From: Nocardioides pantholopis
GTDB taxonomy: Bacteria > Actinomycetota > Actinomycetes > Propionibacteriales > Nocardioidaceae
DNA: 64,000 nt
NCBI RefSeq assembly: GCF_003710085.1
Contig: NZ_CP033324.1
Location: 3,101,501-3,165,500, forward strand
Direction: 5' to 3'
Shown here: positions 1-8,096 of the stretch, one piece after another
Layout: the number at the start of each line of letters is the position of its first letter
How positions within the stretch are numbered: position 1 is the first letter of the stretch
Made by a program: the position numbers and the translations under genes
Notes under the pieces: model-generated
Database searches by the model: none
What the model was told of the DNA's origin: nothing
The model's input: only the letters and a program-made list of their open reading frames with translations

Positions 1-5
1 GCTGG

Positions 6-40
6 GCCCGTCACTGGCCCGTCACTGGGCCGTCACTGGG
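6..40. repeat. 11-bp tandem repeat (3 copies) at the fliL 3' end
   Basis: The heptamer tcactgg recurs at 11, 22 and 33 with an 11-nt period. The third copy contains the fliL stop codon (33-35, minus strand). On the minus strand each copy also offers a GTG. The one at 14-12 stays open to the window edge, so it could be the start of the next flagellar gene (fliM is usual after fliL), but only four full codons are visible. Confidence 0.6.
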
Positions 41-476
41 TGACGAACTGGGTGAAGTAGACCTCCAGGACCTCCTCGTGGTAGAGCTCGGCGAGCTCGT
101 GGGTCAGGCTCGCCTTCATCTTCCGGCGGGTCTCAGGGTCGGTCAGGGTGGGCACGGACTGGCCGCTGAACATGTCGATGGTCGCGTCCAGGGCCTTGCT
201 GCCCTCGACCTCGTGGGCGCCCTCGACGAGCTGGAGCGCGATCCCGACGCTGAGGTAGTGGCCGTCCGCGAGGTTGACCTGGACGGGGTCCAGGGCGACC
301 ACCTCGCCCGGGACCGCCTCCGCCTCGCCGGAGGGCTTGAGGAAGAACCAGTAGCCGGCCCCGCCGAGGAGCAGGAGTGCCACCAGCACGATCAGCAGCT
401 TCTTCTTGCGGCCGGTCGGCTGCTCGTCCTCGGCGGCGGGCGCCGCCTGCGGGGGCGACAGGGTCGTGGTGCTCAT
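33..476 (-). CDS. fliL: Flagellar basal body-associated protein FliL
   Basis: FliL is a single-pass membrane protein that sits beside the MotAB stators at the basal body and supports torque or stator stability. The 147-residue product has a basic segment (TGRKKK) followed by one hydrophobic helix at about residues 27-46. The FliL periplasmic domain fills the rest and ends in the typical FTQFVTQ-like tail. Length fits the family. Its ATG overlaps the motB stop (ATGA), so translation is probably coupled. It is the last complete gene of the flbD-motA-motB-fliL run, and fliM and the export apparatus genes would be expected beyond the left edge. Confidence 0.92.
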   Translation of the reverse strand: MSTTTLSPPQAAPAAEDEQPTGRKKKLLIVLVALLLLGGAGYWFFLKPSGEAEAVPGEVVALDPVQVNLADGHYLSVGIALQLVEGAHEVEGSKALDATIDMFSGQSVPTLTDPETRRKMKASLTHELAELYHEEVLEVYFTQFVTQ

Positions 477-1345
477 CGGGTGGTCCCTTCTTGGGTGGTG
501 GTGCTCCGGGCCAGGTCGGGGAGCAGCTCGCGCACGGCCGCCTCGGCCGCGGACAGCACGACGACGTCCACCCGCTTGTTGACTGCCTGCGACTCCGGCT
601 GCGACGGGTCGATCAGGGGCCGGGTGACGCCGTACCCGGCGACGGCCAGGCGGGCGGTGGCGACGCCGAGCCGCTCCTCCAGCCGACGCAGGACCGTGAT
701 CGCCCGCGCCGACGAGAGGTCCCAGTCGGTGTTGAAGTACGCCGGCTTCACGTCGACCTGGTTGGTGTTGCCGGCGATCTCGAGGTCGTCGGAGAGCCCG
801 GCGAGGACCGGGCCCAGCACGTCCACGACCCGCTCACCGCGCGGGGACAGCGTCGCGAGGTCGTTGCGGAACACCACGTGGCGCGAGACCAGGCTCACGA
901 CGAGGCCGCGCTCGTCGTAGCTGGTGCGCACGTCGCTGCTGAGCCCCTCGGCCCGCAGCGCCCGACGCAGCCGGGTCTCGATGTCGCGCAGCCGAGCGAG
1001 CTCCTTGCGCGCGGCGTTGCGCACCTCGACGTCCGCGTCGGCGGTCCGCGGCGCCACGAACGCGGCGTCCGGGACCTGCTTGGCCGCGACGGCCGAGATC
1101 GCGGAGCTGCCGGTCTCCTTGAGCAGGCTGGTGCCGCCGTCCTGGACGACCGACGCCTCCCCGAAGCCCACGGCCAGGCCCTGCTTGAGGGCCGTGTACT
1201 TCTCGGTGTCGGTGTAGCTCATCGCGTAGAGGATGATGAACAGTGCCATCAGCAGCGTGATCAGGTCGGCATAGGTGACGAGCCAGCGCTCGCTGTCCTC
1301 GTGCTCCTCCTCCACGTGCCGCTTGGGGCGTCGGCGGGCGGCCAT
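473..1345 (-). CDS. motB: Flagellar motor stator protein MotB
   Basis: MotB anchors the stator to peptidoglycan and carries the ion-binding aspartate. I chose the ATG at 1345, which gives 290 residues starting MAARRRPKRH; the open frame extends further upstream only as a shadow over motA. A single transmembrane helix (about residues 22-42) contains the motif TYADLITLLMALF with the expected Asp27. The C-terminal OmpA-like domain (about 150-270) keeps a NKRVDVVV signature, and the usual EGHTD box reads AGNTN. The start lies 2 nt after the motA stop. Ion specificity (H+ or Na+) cannot be read confidently. Confidence 0.95.
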   Translation of the reverse strand: MAARRRPKRHVEEEHEDSERWLVTYADLITLLMALFIILYAMSYTDTEKYTALKQGLAVGFGEASVVQDGGTSLLKETGSSAISAVAAKQVPDAAFVAPRTADADVEVRNAARKELARLRDIETRLRRALRAEGLSSDVRTSYDERGLVVSLVSRHVVFRNDLATLSPRGERVVDVLGPVLAGLSDDLEIAGNTNQVDVKPAYFNTDWDLSSARAITVLRRLEERLGVATARLAVAGYGVTRPLIDPSQPESQAVNKRVDVVVLSAAEAAVRELLPDLARSTTTQEGTTR

Positions 1346-1347
1346 CG

Positions 1348-2115
1348 TCAGGCCGCTTCCGGGCGCTGCTGACCGGCCGGGAGCAGCGCGACCAGCTTGT
1401 GCTCGACGACCCGCGGGTTGGAGCCGGCCTGGATGGCGGCCACGCCCTCGATGATGACCTCCATGCGGGCGATCTCGAGCTCGCTGATCCGCTTGATCTT
1501 GGCGGCGATCGGCAACCACATCACGTTGGCGGTCATCACGCCCCACAGGGTCGCGAGGAAGGCACCGGCGATCGAGTGCCCGAGGGACTCGGGGTCCGCC
1601 AGGTTCTCCAGCACGTGCACCAGGCTCATGACGGTGCCGATGATCCCGATCGTGGGAGCGTAGCCGCCGGCGTCGGCGAAGAACTTGGCCGACATCTTGT
1701 CGGTGCGGCGCTTGGCGTCCACCTCGCCCTCGAGGATGTCGCGCACCTCGTCGGGGTCGGTGCCGTCGATGGCGAGCGTGACGCCCTTGACCAGGAACTT
1801 GTCGTCGATGTCCCGGGTCGCGTCCTCCAGGGCCAGCAGGCCCTCGCGGCGCGCCTTGTCGGCCAGGCCGACGACGGTCGGGACGACGTCGCCGGCGGGC
1901 GGCACGTTGGTCGTGAAGGCCCGGCGGGCGCCGATCATGGAGCACTTCGCGTCGGCGACGGTGCCGCCGGCGAACGAGACCAGCAGCGTCGCCCCGAAGA
2001 CCAGGAGCATCGGCGGCAGCAGGATCAGGCTGGAGGGGCTGCCACCCTCCAGGATGTTGGCGGTGACGATGACGACCATCGCTCCGCCGATGCCGATGAC
2101 AGTTGCCTTCTCCAT
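1348..2115 (-). CDS. motA: Flagellar motor stator protein MotA
   Basis: MotA is the four-helix stator subunit that converts ion flow into rotor torque through its cytoplasmic loop. The 255-residue product has an N-terminal hydrophobic pair (residues 5-50), a charged cytoplasmic segment rich in Arg/Glu/Asp, and two C-terminal helices. The third helix carries the proline motif PTIGIIGTV. Its ATG overlaps the flbD stop (ATGA), and motB follows after 2 nt, so the three are one translationally linked unit. Confidence 0.95.
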   Translation of the reverse strand: MEKATVIGIGGAMVVIVTANILEGGSPSSLILLPPMLLVFGATLLVSFAGGTVADAKCSMIGARRAFTTNVPPAGDVVPTVVGLADKARREGLLALEDATRDIDDKFLVKGVTLAIDGTDPDEVRDILEGEVDAKRRTDKMSAKFFADAGGYAPTIGIIGTVMSLVHVLENLADPESLGHSIAGAFLATLWGVMTANVMWLPIAAKIKRISELEIARMEVIIEGVAAIQAGSNPRVVEHKLVALLPAGQQRPEAA

Positions 2116-2447
2116 CAGACGCTCCCCTCCGGGGAGTTCAGGCCGGCCGGGTGCGGGGTGACGCTGGCCAGGGTGCGTTCGGCGGGCTCGCGGCGGGGGC
2201 GGGAGTCGGCCGCCGAGCGGTCGTCCTGGCCGAGCAGGGTGGGATCGACGTGCACCAGCTCGCTCAGCGCGATCACCTCGGCGCGGTGCAGCCGGATCTC
2301 GGCCACCACAGCGCCCAGGCTCTCCGCCACGACGTACTTCGAGCCGGTGGTCAGCGTGACGACCGTGTCGGGCGTCTTGTCCACGCGCTCGATCAGGTCG
2401 GAGTTGATGACGAACTCCGCACCCGAGAGACGGGTCAACGAGATCAT
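2115..2447 (-). CDS. flbD: FlbD family flagellar protein
   Basis: Small protein of the FlbD family (not the Caulobacter regulator of the same name), commonly placed before motAB in Gram-positive flagellar operons. Its exact role is poorly defined. The first 65 of 110 residues carry the family pattern: MISLTRLSG, then INSDLIERVDKTPDTVVTL and KYVVAES. The last 40 residues are a Pro/Arg-rich extension without a recognisable domain. It is the first gene of a minus-strand operon with its own FliA-type promoter (2505-2532) and overlaps motA by 1 nt (ATGA). Confidence 0.85.
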   Translation of the reverse strand: MISLTRLSGAEFVINSDLIERVDKTPDTVVTLTTGSKYVVAESLGAVVAEIRLHRAEVIALSELVHVDPTLLGQDDRSAADSRPRREPAERTLASVTPHPAGLNSPEGSV

Positions 2448-2504
2448 GGGGGCACCATCCTTAGTGCTGTCTGCAGCGACGGCCTTCCGTGGCCGTCCCT
2501 GTTC

Positions 2505-2532
2505 AGTTCGGCGACCGGGCAGCGAACCTGAG
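2505..2532 (-). promoter_or_regulatory. Putative FliA (sigma-28 type) promoter of flbD-motAB-fliL
   Basis: The minus strand reads CTCA (2532-2529), 16 nt, then GCCGAACT (2512-2505). This is the same -35 box and spacing as five other sites in the window, with a GCCGA -10 core. It leaves a leader of about 50 nt before flbD. Confidence 0.6.
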
Positions 2533-2568
2533 CGAAACCCGACCGCCGTGCGGTCCTTGACATGGGGA

Positions 2569-2601
2569 GGCCCCGGCGCCCGCGGTGCGGACGCCGGGAC
2601 C
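2569..2601 (-). terminator. GC-rich hairpin downstream of flgE
   Basis: Imperfect inverted repeat beginning 8 nt after the flgE stop on the minus strand (arms around CCCGGCG and CGCCGGGG with a short loop). There is no U-tract, as is common for terminators of high-GC actinobacteria. It separates the long fli/flg operon from the flbD promoter. Confidence 0.5.
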
Positions 2602-2608
2602 GGCCCGA

Positions 2609-3466
2609 TCAGCGCTTGAGGTTGACCAGGTCCTCGAGGACCGAGTCGGAGGTCGTGATCACCCGCGAGCTGGCCTGGAAGCCGCGCTGGGCCAGGATCA
2701 GGTTGGTGAACTCGGCCGCGAGGTCGACGTTCGACATCTCCAGGGCGCCCGCGACGATCGAGCCGTTGCCGCCCTCGCTGGGCACGCCGATGTCGGCCGC
2801 GCCGGAGTTGGCGCTCTCGCGGTAGGACGTGTTGCCGACCTTGACCAGGCCCATCGGGTTGTCGAAGTCCGCGATCGCCAGCTGGGCGACCTCACGGTTC
2901 ACGCCGTCGCTGAAGGAGCCGACCAGCTTGCCGTCGCTGCCGATGCTGTAGCCGGTCATGGTGGCGCCCGCGGGGAGGGCGGGGGTGAGCCCGGCCGTCA
3001 CGTTGCGGTTGAGGTTGACCATGCCGCCGACCGGGTCGCCGGCCGCGTCGAGCCGGTAGCCCTGGACCCGGGCGCCGGTGGGGGTCACCAGGTCGCCGGA
3101 CTCGTCCCAGGTGAACGCACCGGCCCGGGTGTAGAGCTGCTCGGGGCCGGAGCGCACGACGAAGAACCCGTCGCCGGAGATCATCAGGTCGGTGGGTCCG
3201 CCGGTGGTCTGGTTCGACCCCTGGGTGAAGTTGGTGTTGGTGGCGGCGAGCTGGACGCCGAGCCCGATCTGGATCGGGTTGGTGCCGCCCTGGCCGGCGT
3301 TGGCGCCGGCGGGACCGGTCAGCATCTGGCTGAGCGTGTCGGAGAAGACCGTGTTGCTGGACTTGTAGCCGATGGTGTTGGCGTTGGCGATGTTGTTGCC
3401 GGTCACGTCGAGCATGGTCTGGTTGGTGCGCAGGCCGCTGATGCCGGCGAAGAGGGAGCGAAGCAC
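2609..3466 (-). CDS. flgE: Flagellar hook protein FlgE (short form)
   Basis: Axial protein of the flagellar hook. The N-terminus has the rod/hook signature (LRSLFAGISGLRTNQTMLD, then NNIANANTIGYK), the middle has SGDGFFVV and the YTRAGAF motif, and the C-terminus has the heptad-type end LAAEFTNLILAQRGFQASSR. At 285 residues it is much shorter than enterobacterial FlgE (about 400) and seems to lack the variable outer domain, so it resembles FlgF/FlgG in size. Its position just after flgD and fliK, as in hook clusters, supports the FlgE call over distal rod protein. Confidence 0.85.
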   Translation of the reverse strand: MLRSLFAGISGLRTNQTMLDVTGNNIANANTIGYKSSNTVFSDTLSQMLTGPAGANAGQGGTNPIQIGLGVQLAATNTNFTQGSNQTTGGPTDLMISGDGFFVVRSGPEQLYTRAGAFTWDESGDLVTPTGARVQGYRLDAAGDPVGGMVNLNRNVTAGLTPALPAGATMTGYSIGSDGKLVGSFSDGVNREVAQLAIADFDNPMGLVKVGNTSYRESANSGAADIGVPSEGGNGSIVAGALEMSNVDLAAEFTNLILAQRGFQASSRVITTSDSVLEDLVNLKR

Positions 3467-3518
3467 GGGGGGTTCCTTTCGGGAGTGGGCCAGGGGGTGG
3501 CCCGGACGAGGGGGACGA

Positions 3519-3983
3519 TCAGATGCCGGTGGAGCCGGTGGAGCCGGTGGCGTTCGTGGAGCCGGTGGAGCCGTCGGTGACCTTGAGCACCGAGACCATC
3601 GGCACCTCGGTGCCGTTGACGTCGAGGAGCGGCCCGGAGGCGCCGAAGCTCACGGCGCTGACCGCACCGGTGGCGGTGGTGCCGTCCGCGGCGGTGTAGC
3701 TGACCGTCCGGCCGACCATCGAGGTCGCGCCGAAGGCGAGCGTCACGTTGAGCAGCAGGCTCGTCTGGTCGGCGACCTCCTGCATCTTCTCCAGCGCGGT
3801 GAACTGGGCGTTCTGGCTGAGGAACTCGCCGGAGTCCGCCGGGTTCATCGGGTCCTGGTACTTCATCTGGGCCATCAGCAGCTGCAGGAACATGTCCTGG
3901 TCCTTGCTGCCCGAGGCGGCCTGGGCGGGGGTCGTGGTGAAGACCGACGACGGCGTGACGCCCTCGGTCGCGCTGATGCTCAT
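3519..3983 (-). CDS. flgD: Flagellar hook assembly (cap) protein FlgD
   Basis: FlgD is the scaffold that caps the growing hook. The 154-residue protein carries the conserved N-terminal block (DMFLQLLMAQMKYQDPMNP, then FLSQNAQFTALEKMQE at about residues 60-75) and a short beta-rich part ending with VPMVSVLKV. The C-terminal tandem-repeat domain of long FlgD is absent. The last about 20 residues are a low-complexity GSTGSTNATG-like tail coded by a 9-nt repeat. It lies between fliK and flgE in the long operon. Confidence 0.88.
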   Translation of the reverse strand: MSISATEGVTPSSVFTTTPAQAASGSKDQDMFLQLLMAQMKYQDPMNPADSGEFLSQNAQFTALEKMQEVADQTSLLLNVTLAFGATSMVGRTVSYTAADGTTATGAVSAVSFGASGPLLDVNGTEVPMVSVLKVTDGSTGSTNATGSTGSTGI

Positions 3984-3992
3984 GCCAGCTCC

Positions 3993-5336
3993 TCACAGAG
4001 CCAGGTCGACGCGTGCCGGCGTCGACCCGGTGGGGTGGTGCGGGAGGGGCCCTCCGTGGCCCTGGCCCCGCTGGGTGGTGGCGCTGCCCGGCATCCGTGC
4101 CAGGAGGTCGGGCGCGGGCGTGGGCTCGCCCTGCTCGCGCCCGCTGCGGTCGCCGGCTGATCCGCCGGTCGTGCCGCTCGTCTCGGGCCGGTCGGCCCGG
4201 CCGTCGTGGTCCGGACCGTGCTGGTCCGGGCGGTGCTGGTCCGCGCCGAGGTCACGAACCGTGACCTTCACGTCCACCGCACCTGTGCTCTGCAGCAGGC
4301 GCTGCAGCTCGCTGGAGCCGTCGCCGAGCGCGGCGAGCGCCTCGGGGCCCGCGGTGAGGTGGACCTGCAGCGCGCCGTCCCGGGCGACGAGGTGCACCCG
4401 TACCTCCCCGAGCGTGCCCGGGTCCAGGCGCACGGTCATCCGATGGCTTCCCTCACCGGTCTGGGTCGCCCGGGTGACGGCGTCGAAGAGCTGGTGGCTC
4501 ACCGGCGTCGGGCCGGTCGCGGTACCGCCCGGGCCGGGCGGCCCGGTCGGCGTGACAGTGGGCGCTCCGAGGACCGAGGCGCTACCGGCCTGTGCCGTGG
4601 GTCCGGTCTGCTCGACGGGGCGCGCCGCCACGGGCTCGCCGGCACCGGGGGCACCGCGGCGGTCGCCGGCGTCCGTGCCGCCGGGATCGGCCTCGGGCGC
4701 CGTGCCGACGGCGGCGGACGCCGCGACGGCGCCGGAGGTGCCCTCGGCACCGACCGGGGCGATCGCGTCGCTCGGGGCAGTCGGGGTGAGCGCTGCCACC
4801 GGGATCGCCGCTGCGTCCGCGACGCCTGTCGGCCCGGCGGGCCGGGGCAATGTCATCGCGGCTCCGGTCGTCGGCGTTCCGGCCGGCAGGGCCCCGGCGT
4901 CCACCGCGACGGCGGTCCCGGCCGGCGACAGGGCCGGGCCGGACGCCGCAGCGGCAGCACCGTCGGCGAGGAGCCCGGTGCCTGCGAGGGGCTGCCCGGC
5001 GCCGGCCTCGGCGGCCGGGGCGAGCCCGGACGGGACGGCGGTGGGCCAGGTGGCCGGCGGCCCGGCGAAGAGCGCGGCGAGGCCGACCAGGCCGGCCTCG
5101 ATCAGGACCGGGTCGGGCCCGGCTGGCGGACCATCCGGCGCGGAGGCCGGCCCCGCGGGAGCGCCCTCGACGCTGCGCTCGTCCACGCTGCGCTCGTCCA
5201 CGCTGCGCTCCCCCACCATCGAGTCGAGGAGGTCGCCGAAGCTGCGCCGGCCCTCCTCGCGCGCGCCGGGTCGGGACGCGGGCTGGGTGCCCCGGGCCGG
5301 GGCGACCGGCACCAGGTCGGTCAGCTGGATGCTCAT
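3993..5336 (-). CDS. fliK: Flagellar hook-length control protein FliK
   Basis: FliK is exported, measures hook length and triggers the export substrate switch. The 447-residue protein has a long Ala/Pro/Gly/Thr-rich, probably disordered first 300 residues. It then carries the conserved Flg_hook domain (about 310-395), with RMTVRLDPGTLGEVRVHL and a GALQVHLTAG strand. An internal 15-nt repeat (5170-5210) codes for repeated VDERS units near residue 45. The tail is Arg/Gly-rich. The ATG overlaps the stop of the hydrolase gene by 1 nt. Confidence 0.88.
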   Translation of the reverse strand: MSIQLTDLVPVAPARGTQPASRPGAREEGRRSFGDLLDSMVGERSVDERSVDERSVEGAPAGPASAPDGPPAGPDPVLIEAGLVGLAALFAGPPATWPTAVPSGLAPAAEAGAGQPLAGTGLLADGAAAAASGPALSPAGTAVAVDAGALPAGTPTTGAAMTLPRPAGPTGVADAAAIPVAALTPTAPSDAIAPVGAEGTSGAVAASAAVGTAPEADPGGTDAGDRRGAPGAGEPVAARPVEQTGPTAQAGSASVLGAPTVTPTGPPGPGGTATGPTPVSHQLFDAVTRATQTGEGSHRMTVRLDPGTLGEVRVHLVARDGALQVHLTAGPEALAALGDGSSELQRLLQSTGAVDVKVTVRDLGADQHRPDQHGPDHDGRADRPETSGTTGGSAGDRSGREQGEPTPAPDLLARMPGSATTQRGQGHGGPLPHHPTGSTPARVDLAL

Positions 5337-6316
5337 CAGGCGGCTCCTGCCAGGGACATCACGGAACGGACGTAGTTCTGGGTCTCGCGGTACGGCGGGA
5401 CGCCGTCGTAGCGCAGCACCGCGCCGGGCCCGGCGTTGTACGCCGCCAGGGCCAGGTCGGTGCGGCCGAAGCGGCCCAGCAGGTCGCTCATGAGTCGCGC
5501 CGCCCCGTCCACGGCCTGCGCCGGGTCGAAGCTGTTGCTCACCCCGAGCCCGCGAGCGGTGGCCGGCATCAGCTGCATCAGGCCCTGGGCCCCGGCCGAG
5601 CTGACGGCGTCGGCGCGGTAGCCCGACTCCTGCTTGGCGATGGCGGCGAGCAGGGTTGCGTCGACGCCGTGGGTGGCGGCGGCCCGGTTGAACAGGTCCG
5701 CGTAGGGCACGCCGGCGACCGGTCGCGCGTCGGCCGCGCCGGGCGCCGACGTCCCGGCCAGGCCGTCCGCGGGGATCACCCGGCGGATCGCGGTGGGGGT
5801 GTCGTAGACGTCCTCGACCCGCACCTGCGCGCCCGGGCGCGGGGCGTGGATCATCTTGCCGTCGCCGATGTAGATCCCGATGTGGGAGACCGGGGAGTTG
5901 AAGGCCAGCAGGTCACCGGGCTGCGCCTGGTCCATGCTCGCGACGGGCTGACCCGCGGTCGCCTGGTCCCGGGAGACCCGCGGCAGGTCCACGCCGAGGT
6001 TCTTGTAGACCAGCTGCACCAGACCGGAGCAGTCCAGGCCCCGGTCGGGGTCGGTCCCGCCCCAGACGTAGGGGATGCCGAGGTACTTCTCCGCCTCCGC
6101 GACCACCCGGGCCCCGTCGGCCGCGGCCGGCGTGGTGCCGGGCGTGCCGGTGGTGCTGCCCGCGGCGTACGGCGCGGCCGTGGGCGCCGCGGTCGCGAGC
6201 GCCCCGTCCAGTGTGGTGCGGAACGAGCCGGTGGCGGCGCTCGTCGTCGCCGGCGCCAGCTGGGCGAGCCGGGCCTCGATCTGCGCGATCCGGCCGGTGA
6301 CCTCCGTGATGCTCAT
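5336..6316 (-). CDS. Two-domain peptidoglycan hydrolase (NlpC/P60 + lytic transglycosylase)
   Basis: Probably opens peptidoglycan for rod or hook passage, the job done by FlgJ-type hydrolases in other bacteria. The start chosen is the ATG at 6316 (326 residues), which overlaps the fliJ stop. Residues 1-65 are a linker. Residues 70-180 form an NlpC/P60 endopeptidase with Cys96 (LDCSGLV), His145 (SHIGIYIG) and His157 (MIHAP). Residues 203-322 form an SLT lytic transglycosylase with catalytic Glu230 (KQESGY), GAQGLMQLMP, AYNAGPGAV and ETQNYV. No Sec signal is visible, so export through the flagellar apparatus is possible. It is unusual to have both muralytic activities in one chain inside the fli operon. 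Confidence 0.85.
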   Translation of the reverse strand: MSITEVTGRIAQIEARLAQLAPATTSAATGSFRTTLDGALATAAPTAAPYAAGSTTGTPGTTPAAADGARVVAEAEKYLGIPYVWGGTDPDRGLDCSGLVQLVYKNLGVDLPRVSRDQATAGQPVASMDQAQPGDLLAFNSPVSHIGIYIGDGKMIHAPRPGAQVRVEDVYDTPTAIRRVIPADGLAGTSAPGAADARPVAGVPYADLFNRAAATHGVDATLLAAIAKQESGYRADAVSSAGAQGLMQLMPATARGLGVSNSFDPAQAVDGAARLMSDLLGRFGRTDLALAAYNAGPGAVLRYDGVPPYRETQNYVRSVMSLAGAA

Positions 6317-6783
6317 CGGTCTCCCTCCCGGGTGCGGCGCAGCCACTGCCGGCCCGCGGCGTCGTCCTGCTCCTTCGCCTCGTGGCGGGCCGCCTCGGCG
6401 CGCCGCTGGTCGGCCCGGGACTCCAGGAGTCCCTCCACGGCCGAGAGCCGGGCGTGGTCGGCCTGCCAGTGCGCGGTCGCCGCCGCGCTGAGCACGGCGG
6501 CCGACTCGGCCTCGCTGCGCGCCGCGCTGACGGCACCGGCCAGGGCCTGGAGCATCGTGCGCTGCGCGAGGTACGTCGCGCCGTCGACGAGGGACCCGCC
6601 TGACCCGCCGGACCCGCCGGACTCGCCGGCCTGGGCCGCCAGCCCGTCGGCGAGCCGGTCGGCGGCCGCCTCGCGCTCACGCTGCTCGCCGAGCGCACCC
6701 TGCAGACCGATCCGGCTGTCCCGCTCCCGGACCTCCCGGACCCGGGCGACCGCCCGGAGCCCGCGGTCGTGCCGGGCGCTCAC
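6313..6783 (-). CDS. fliJ: Flagellar export chaperone FliJ
   Basis: Coiled-coil protein of 156 residues that works with the FliI/FliH ATPase in flagellar type III export. Sequence identity in this family is always low. The call rests on the Arg/Glu/Ala-rich, helix-forming composition, the family length, and the position directly downstream of fliI with an ATGA overlap. A glycine/serine insert (GGSGGSGGS, about residues 55-63) breaks the helix and is unusual for FliJ. The stop overlaps the start of the hydrolase gene. Confidence 0.78.
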   Translation of the reverse strand: MSARHDRGLRAVARVREVRERDSRIGLQGALGEQREREAAADRLADGLAAQAGESGGSGGSGGSLVDGATYLAQRTMLQALAGAVSAARSEAESAAVLSAAATAHWQADHARLSAVEGLLESRADQRRAEAARHEAKEQDDAAGRQWLRRTREGDR

Positions 6784-8096
6784 GACGCCACCAGGTCACG
6801 CAGTGCGGACCAGGTCTGGTCCAGCGGGGTGGACTCGGACATGCCCTGGCGCAGGAAGTCGTCGATGCGGCCCGTCCGGGCGATCGCTGCGTCGGCGTCC
6901 GGGTCGCTGCCGCTGACGTAGGCACCGATCTCGACGAGCTCGCGGACGTTGCGGTGCGCGGCGAGCATCCGGCGCAGCCGGACCGCGTCGGACTGCTGGT
7001 CGGCGTCGGTGACCGCGGAGGTCACCCGGGAGATCGACTCCAGCACGTCGATGCTCGGGAAGTGTCCCGAGGTCGCGAGCCGGCGCGAGAGGACCACGTG
7101 GCCGTCGAGGATGGAGCGGGCGGTGTCCCCGACCGGGTCCTGGAGGTCGTCGCCCTCGACGAGGACGGTGTAGAGGCCGGTGATCGAGCCCGCGGGCGCG
7201 GTGCCGGCCCGCTCGAGCAGGCGCGGCAGCAGCGAGAAGACGCTCGGCGGGTAGCCGCGGGTGGCGGGCGGCTCGCCGGCCGAGAGGCCGATCTCGCGCT
7301 GGGCCATCGCGATCCGGGTGAGGCTGTCCATCATCAGGACCACGTGCCGGCCGCGGTCGCGGAAGGACTCCGCGATCCGGGTGGCCACGAACGCCGCGCG
7401 CAGCCGCTCGACCGGCGGGGCGTCGGAGGTGGCGACGACCACGACGGAGCGGGCCAGGCCCTCGGGACCGAGGTCGTTCTCGAGGAACTCGCGGACCTCG
7501 CGGCCCCGCTCCCCGATCAGCGCGATCACCGAGACCTCCGCGTCGGTGCCGCGGGCGATCATCGAGAGCAGGCTGGACTTGCCGACGCCGGAGCCGGCCA
7601 TGATGCCCAGCCGCTGGCCGCGCCCGCACGGGACCAGGGCGTCCAGCGCCCGCACCCCCAGCGCCAGCTGGGTGTCGATGCGCGGACGACGCATCGCGTC
7701 CGGGGCGTCGTGGTCGACGCTGACCTCGGTCAGCCCGTCGAGGGAGGGGCCTCCGTCGATGGGGCGGCCGAGTCCGTCGAGCACCCGGCCGGCGAGCTCC
7801 TCGCCGACCCGGATCCGCAGCGGACCGCCGGTGTGGCGCACCAGCGCGCCGACCTGGATGCCCCGGGTCTCCCCCAGCGGCAGGCAGGTGAGCCCCACGG
7901 CGCTGCTGGCGGCGACCTCGGCGAGCACCGGCCGGTCGCCGAGGATCTCCAGGAGGTCGCCGACCGCGGCGCGCAGGCCGGTGACCTGCAGCTGCAGGCC
8001 GAGCAGCTGCGAGACCCGGCCGAGGGTCTCGGGTCGGGTCGCCTGGAGGGCCCGCTCGCGCAGGCCGGCGAGGAGGTGCTGCGTCACCGCGGTCAC
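6780..8096 (-). CDS. fliI: Flagellum-specific ATPase FliI
   Basis: F1-beta-like ATPase that energises flagellar protein export. The 438-residue product shows Walker A (MAGSGVGKSSLL, about residues 164-175), the ALIGERGREVREF motif, Walker B (HVVLMMDSLTRIA) and the GYPPSVFSLLPRLLERAG block diagnostic of FliI/YscN ATPases. Its length is typical. It overlaps fliH upstream and fliJ downstream by 4 nt each. Confidence 0.97.
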   Translation of the reverse strand: MTAVTQHLLAGLRERALQATRPETLGRVSQLLGLQLQVTGLRAAVGDLLEILGDRPVLAEVAASSAVGLTCLPLGETRGIQVGALVRHTGGPLRIRVGEELAGRVLDGLGRPIDGGPSLDGLTEVSVDHDAPDAMRRPRIDTQLALGVRALDALVPCGRGQRLGIMAGSGVGKSSLLSMIARGTDAEVSVIALIGERGREVREFLENDLGPEGLARSVVVVATSDAPPVERLRAAFVATRIAESFRDRGRHVVLMMDSLTRIAMAQREIGLSAGEPPATRGYPPSVFSLLPRLLERAGTAPAGSITGLYTVLVEGDDLQDPVGDTARSILDGHVVLSRRLATSGHFPSIDVLESISRVTSAVTDADQQSDAVRLRRMLAAHRNVRELVEIGAYVSGSDPDADAAIARTGRIDDFLRQGMSESTPLDQTWSALRDLVAS

